This document shows positions 61,507-64,000 of a stretch of DNA of 64,000 nucleotides, one piece after another (the first letter of the stretch is position 1; the number at the start of each line of letters is the position of its first letter). Location of the stretch: contig CAIPYE010000003.1 in NCBI GenBank assembly GCA_903869265.1, positions 22,976-86,975 of the forward strand, in the 5' to 3' direction. A model generated the notes under the pieces. It was not told the DNA's origin and searched no databases. It worked only from the letters and a program-made list of their open reading frames with translations. The stretch comes from an uncultured delta proteobacterium (GTDB lineage Bacteria; Desulfobacterota; Desulfobulbia; Desulfobulbales; Desulfurivibrionaceae). Position numbers and translations under genes: made by a program.

Positions 61507-63189
61507 ATGGTTTCCATAGCCACCCTCGGCCCGGAAGGCTCCCACGCCTGGCAGGCAGCCCGCCAGTTCATTCCGGACGCAACCATCAAGCTTTTCCCGA
61601 ATCTGGCCGCAGTGTTCAAGGCCTTTGCCGCCCAGGAGACCGATCTGGCCCTGGCCCCGGTCTACAATACCCGCGAAGGACAGGTCAAGGAATACAGCCG
61701 CTTGGTCAAGGGGATGGACAAGGGGTTCTGGCGGGACAACGTCGTTCTGCCCATCCATCTTTCCCTGGGCTCTCTTTCCGCCACCGAACCGATCACCATG
61801 CTGCTTGGAAAAAGCGGGGTGCTGCGGCAATGCGAAGACTACATCACCAGCGCCTTTCCCAAGGCGACCCTGACCTCGGTGCATGATCTGGATGCGGCGG
61901 TGCGCGAAATCAAAGAGCAGGGGCTTGTCGGCCACGGGATCATCGAATCGGAAGAAGCGCTGCGCGTCTACAGCCTGACCATCCGCGCCCGGGAGATCGT
62001 GCCCCACAACCGGACCCGCTACGCCGTGCTGGGTCAGACCCCGGCCCCCCGCACCGGGTATGATGCCACCGCCATGGTCACCACCCCGATCAAGGACCGG
62101 GTCGGCATCCTGGCCGACATTTTAAACGAGTTCACCAAACGCAGCATCAACCTGATCGACATGCAGACGGAAACCGATCCCCAGAGCCAGAAGCTGCAGT
62201 TCTTCATCGAGTTTGAAGGGCATCTTGCCGACGAGCGGGTCCGCCAAGCCATCGAGCGCATCGAACACCAGATCATCCAGGAGCCCGGATCGGTAAGGGT
62301 GCTGGGCAGCTTCCCCAGGGTGGACATGCGGGTCAAGCGCATCAAAACCTTTGGCTTTATCGGCAGCGGCGAAATGAGCCTCTGGTTTGCCGAGCGGTTG
62401 AAGAGCGAGGGCTACGAGACAATAATCACCGGCCGAAGCACCGCGTTGCGACCCGAAGCAATGATTCCCCAGGTGGATGTGGTGGTGATCTGCGTGCCCA
62501 TCAGCGCCACCCCTGCGGCCGTGGCGGAATACGGTCCGCAGCTGGCGGAAAACCAGGCCCTGATCCTGCTGGCGGGCGAGGCGGAAAACGTGCTGCACAC
62601 CGCCCTGACCCACACCAAGGAAGGGGTGGAGGTGCTGCTGGTCCATAACCTCTGGGGGCCGCAAGCCGCAACGATGAAGGACAAGAACGCCTCGGTGGTC
62701 CGCACTGCGCGCAGCGGGGCGTTGAGCAGCGAGTTTGAGGCCTTTCTTTACAAGCACGGGGCAAAGATCTCCCTCGACGCGCCGGGCCAGCACGACCTGA
62801 TGATGGGGGTCAGCCAGAAGCTGCCCACCTCCATCTCTGTGGCCCTGGCCATGGCCCTCAAGGACAACGCTATCCCCCCGGAGGCCATCGGCAGCCACGC
62901 CACCCTGACTTCGCTCTACTCCATCCTCTCCATGGCCAGGGTGCATGGGCAAAACCCACGCACCTACGCGGAGATCATGGCCACCAGCGGCCAGGGGTCC
63001 CGTATTGTCCATAGCTTTGCCGAAAACCTCGACACAATCACGAAACTTGCCGAATCCGGCGACATCGAAACGCTCTGCACATTGATCGAGGCCAACCGGC
63101 AATATCTCAGTGAGACGTTTCTCAAGGATCGGATGCAGCAGGCCCTGGCAGTGGATGCCACCTTGGGCCGGGTGCTCAGCCGCGACTGA
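61507..63189 (+). CDS. Fused prephenate dehydratase-ACT-prephenate dehydrogenase (PheA-TyrA)
   Basis: Protein of 560 residues. Residues 1-180 match a prephenate dehydratase (MVSIATLGPEGSHAWQAAR, NRTRYAVLG in place of the TRF motif). Residues 190-280 form an ACT domain (PIKDRVGILADILNEFTKRSINLIDMQTETDP). Residues 285-560 look like a prephenate dehydrogenase with a Rossmann motif GFIGSGEMSLWFAERLKSEGYE (third glycine of the usual GxGxMG changed) and HNLWGP. It could make both phenylalanine and tyrosine precursors from prephenate. No chorismate mutase domain is present. The regulatory ESRP motif of PheA is replaced by ETDP, so feedback control may differ. Confidence 0.85.
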   Translation: MVSIATLGPEGSHAWQAARQFIPDATIKLFPNLAAVFKAFAAQETDLALAPVYNTREGQVKEYSRLVKGMDKGFWRDNVVLPIHLSLGSLSATEPITMLLGKSGVLRQCEDYITSAFPKATLTSVHDLDAAVREIKEQGLVGHGIIESEEALRVYSLTIRAREIVPHNRTRYAVLGQTPAPRTGYDATAMVTTPIKDRVGILADILNEFTKRSINLIDMQTETDPQSQKLQFFIEFEGHLADERVRQAIERIEHQIIQEPGSVRVLGSFPRVDMRVKRIKTFGFIGSGEMSLWFAERLKSEGYETIITGRSTALRPEAMIPQVDVVVICVPISATPAAVAEYGPQLAENQALILLAGEAENVLHTALTHTKEGVEVLLVHNLWGPQAATMKDKNASVVRTARSGALSSEFEAFLYKHGAKISLDAPGQHDLMMGVSQKLPTSISVALAMALKDNAIPPEAIGSHATLTSLYSILSMARVHGQNPRTYAEIMATSGQGSRIVHSFAENLDTITKLAESGDIETLCTLIEANRQYLSETFLKDRMQQALAVDATLGRVLSRD

Positions 63190-63319
63190 CCAGTGCAAAA
63201 AAGCGACACGCCAACAAAACAGGGCTTGACGCGCTCTTGTTTTTTTCTATATGCTGTAACCTGTTGAAGTAATTCACACAAATTTTCCCAATGATCAACC
63301 CGCTGTGCGGAGGAGAAAG
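63190..63319 (+). promoter_or_regulatory. Upstream region of the last chemoreceptor gene
   Basis: TTGACG (63226-63231) with TATATG about 17 bases later (63249-63254) is a promoter candidate resembling the TTGACG promoters of the first receptor array. GGAGGAG directly precedes the start codon. Confidence 0.45.
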
Positions 63320-64000
63320 ATGGCCAGACAACAGATGACAATAGGCAAAAAAATCGGTTTGGGATTTGCAGTGGTGCTGCTCTTGACCGCCGTGATTGTG
63401 GGGGTTTACCAGTTCGCCCTCTCCTCCGCCACCACCACCTTCACCGGCCTCCTTGAGGTGGAGATGGCCATTGCCGTGCGGGCCAACTCCGCCCTGAACG
63501 ACCTCAACAAGTGCCGCCGCTTTGAAAAGGACTTTCTTCTCACCGGCAACGAAGGCAAAGTCAAAGAACAAAAAGACAGTTATTTCAGCCTCACTGACGA
63601 GCTGGACACCATCGAGGCCATGGCCAAAAAAGACGGCAAGGCCAAAATAGTCGAAGGTATCGGAAAAGTTCGCACCCAGGTAGACATCTACCAGAAGAAC
63701 TTCGAACTCATCGTCAAGGCTCCGGAATATGAGCGGATGAGCATCGAGCCAAAACTCCGGGAAGCCGCCAAGGTTGCGGAACCGGTGCTGGAAGAGCTGT
63801 ATAAAACCGTGCAGGACGAGGCGAACCAGGATGTGGTTCTCGGCAAAGAACGGGCCAAATTCCTGGGCTTGCTGGCCCTGGCTCTGGGCGTCATCGCCCT
63901 GGCCAGCGGCGCGGCCATTGCCTTTTTTCTGGGGAGGGGGATATCCACCACCCTCAAGCAGGTCAGCCAAACCTTGAACGAAGGGGCTGAGCAGGTGGCC
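63320..64000 (+). CDS. Methyl-accepting chemotaxis protein, N-terminal part (runs off the window)
   Basis: The ATG at 63320 follows CGGAGGAGAAAG; the ORF track omits it because there is no stop before the end. 227 codons are visible. Membrane segment 1 (IGLGFAVVLLLTAVIVGVY) is followed by a helical periplasmic domain containing LNKCRRFEKDFLLTG, a pattern of helical bimodular or four-helix receptors, then membrane segment 2 (LLALALGVIALASGAAIAFFL) and the start of HAMP (GRGISTTLKQVSQTLNEGAEQVA). It is not closely similar to the array at 52-10170 in its sensor. The signalling part lies outside. Confidence 0.85.
   Translation, partial: MARQQMTIGKKIGLGFAVVLLLTAVIVGVYQFALSSATTTFTGLLEVEMAIAVRANSALNDLNKCRRFEKDFLLTGNEGKVKEQKDSYFSLTDELDTIEAMAKKDGKAKIVEGIGKVRTQVDIYQKNFELIVKAPEYERMSIEPKLREAAKVAEPVLEELYKTVQDEANQDVVLGKERAKFLGLLALALGVIALASGAAIAFFLGRGISTTLKQVSQTLNEGAEQVA

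Overview
This 64 kb window is chromosomal, GC-rich, gene-dense DNA from a Gram-negative bacterium, most likely a Desulfobacterota (Deltaproteobacteria) member near the Desulfobulbaceae. That placement is an inference from gene content: large tandem chemoreceptor families, a fused alpha/beta carboxyltransferase, CdaA/YbbR/GlmM in an apparent lipid-A-type cell with Lnt and lipoproteins, and a GlcF-like iron-sulfur protein. No rRNA, tRNA, CRISPR, prophage or transposase gene was found.

Layout. (1) 1-10.2 kb, minus strand: a tandem array of four intact chemoreceptor genes and one decayed copy, sharing promoter and terminator designs and a C-terminal FERY/FQRY tail. (2) 10.4-16.8 kb, minus: a divergent biotin-dependent carboxylase module (biotin carboxylase, fused alpha/beta carboxyltransferase, biotinyl-carrier-like protein, BirA), followed by a glycosyltransferase. 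A 145-bp palindromic element sits in it. (3) 17.3-25.3 kb, plus: ybeX-lnt-prfB-glcF-dsb-phoH-ybeY/pdxJ, a rearranged ybeZYX-lnt neighbourhood with an in-frame YbeY-PdxJ fusion and a programmed frameshift in prfB. (4) 25.3-39.5 kb: FapA-like protein, two K+ channel/RCK proteins, adenylate kinase, acyltransferase, uvrB, an NdvB-like glucan synthase, mtgA, a pseudouridine synthase, thiL, and small ORFs. (5) 39.8-43.8 kb: an ECF sigma factor, its anti-sigma factor, a candidate small RNA, HtrA and a lipoprotein, which together look like an envelope-stress locus. (6) 43.9-49.1 kb, minus: trpE-G-D-C-F and rpsT. (7) 49.4-53.4 kb, plus: cdaA-ybbR-glmM-tlyA. (8) 53.4-61.2 kb: GAF/HD-GYP protein, DUF3047 and SH3 proteins, then an NtrC-type regulator, a receiver/kinase hybrid, a short CheW, CheD and a single-domain response regulator. 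(9) 61.5-63.2 kb: a PheA-TyrA fusion; the window ends inside another chemoreceptor gene.

The chemoreceptors, CheW, CheD and response regulators form a signalling theme at both ends, but no cheA, cheB, cheR or cheY cluster is present, so the core kinase must lie elsewhere. A dispersed palindromic repeat family (core AGGAGCCGTAACG) occurs at least four times between genes. The most interesting candidates are the ECF-sigma circuit with a possible terminator-bounded small RNA, the divergent carboxylase module, the palindromic repeats that abut stop codons, and the in-frame YbeY-PdxJ fusion. All start sites, promoters and RNA calls are by eye; no alignment or database search was run.
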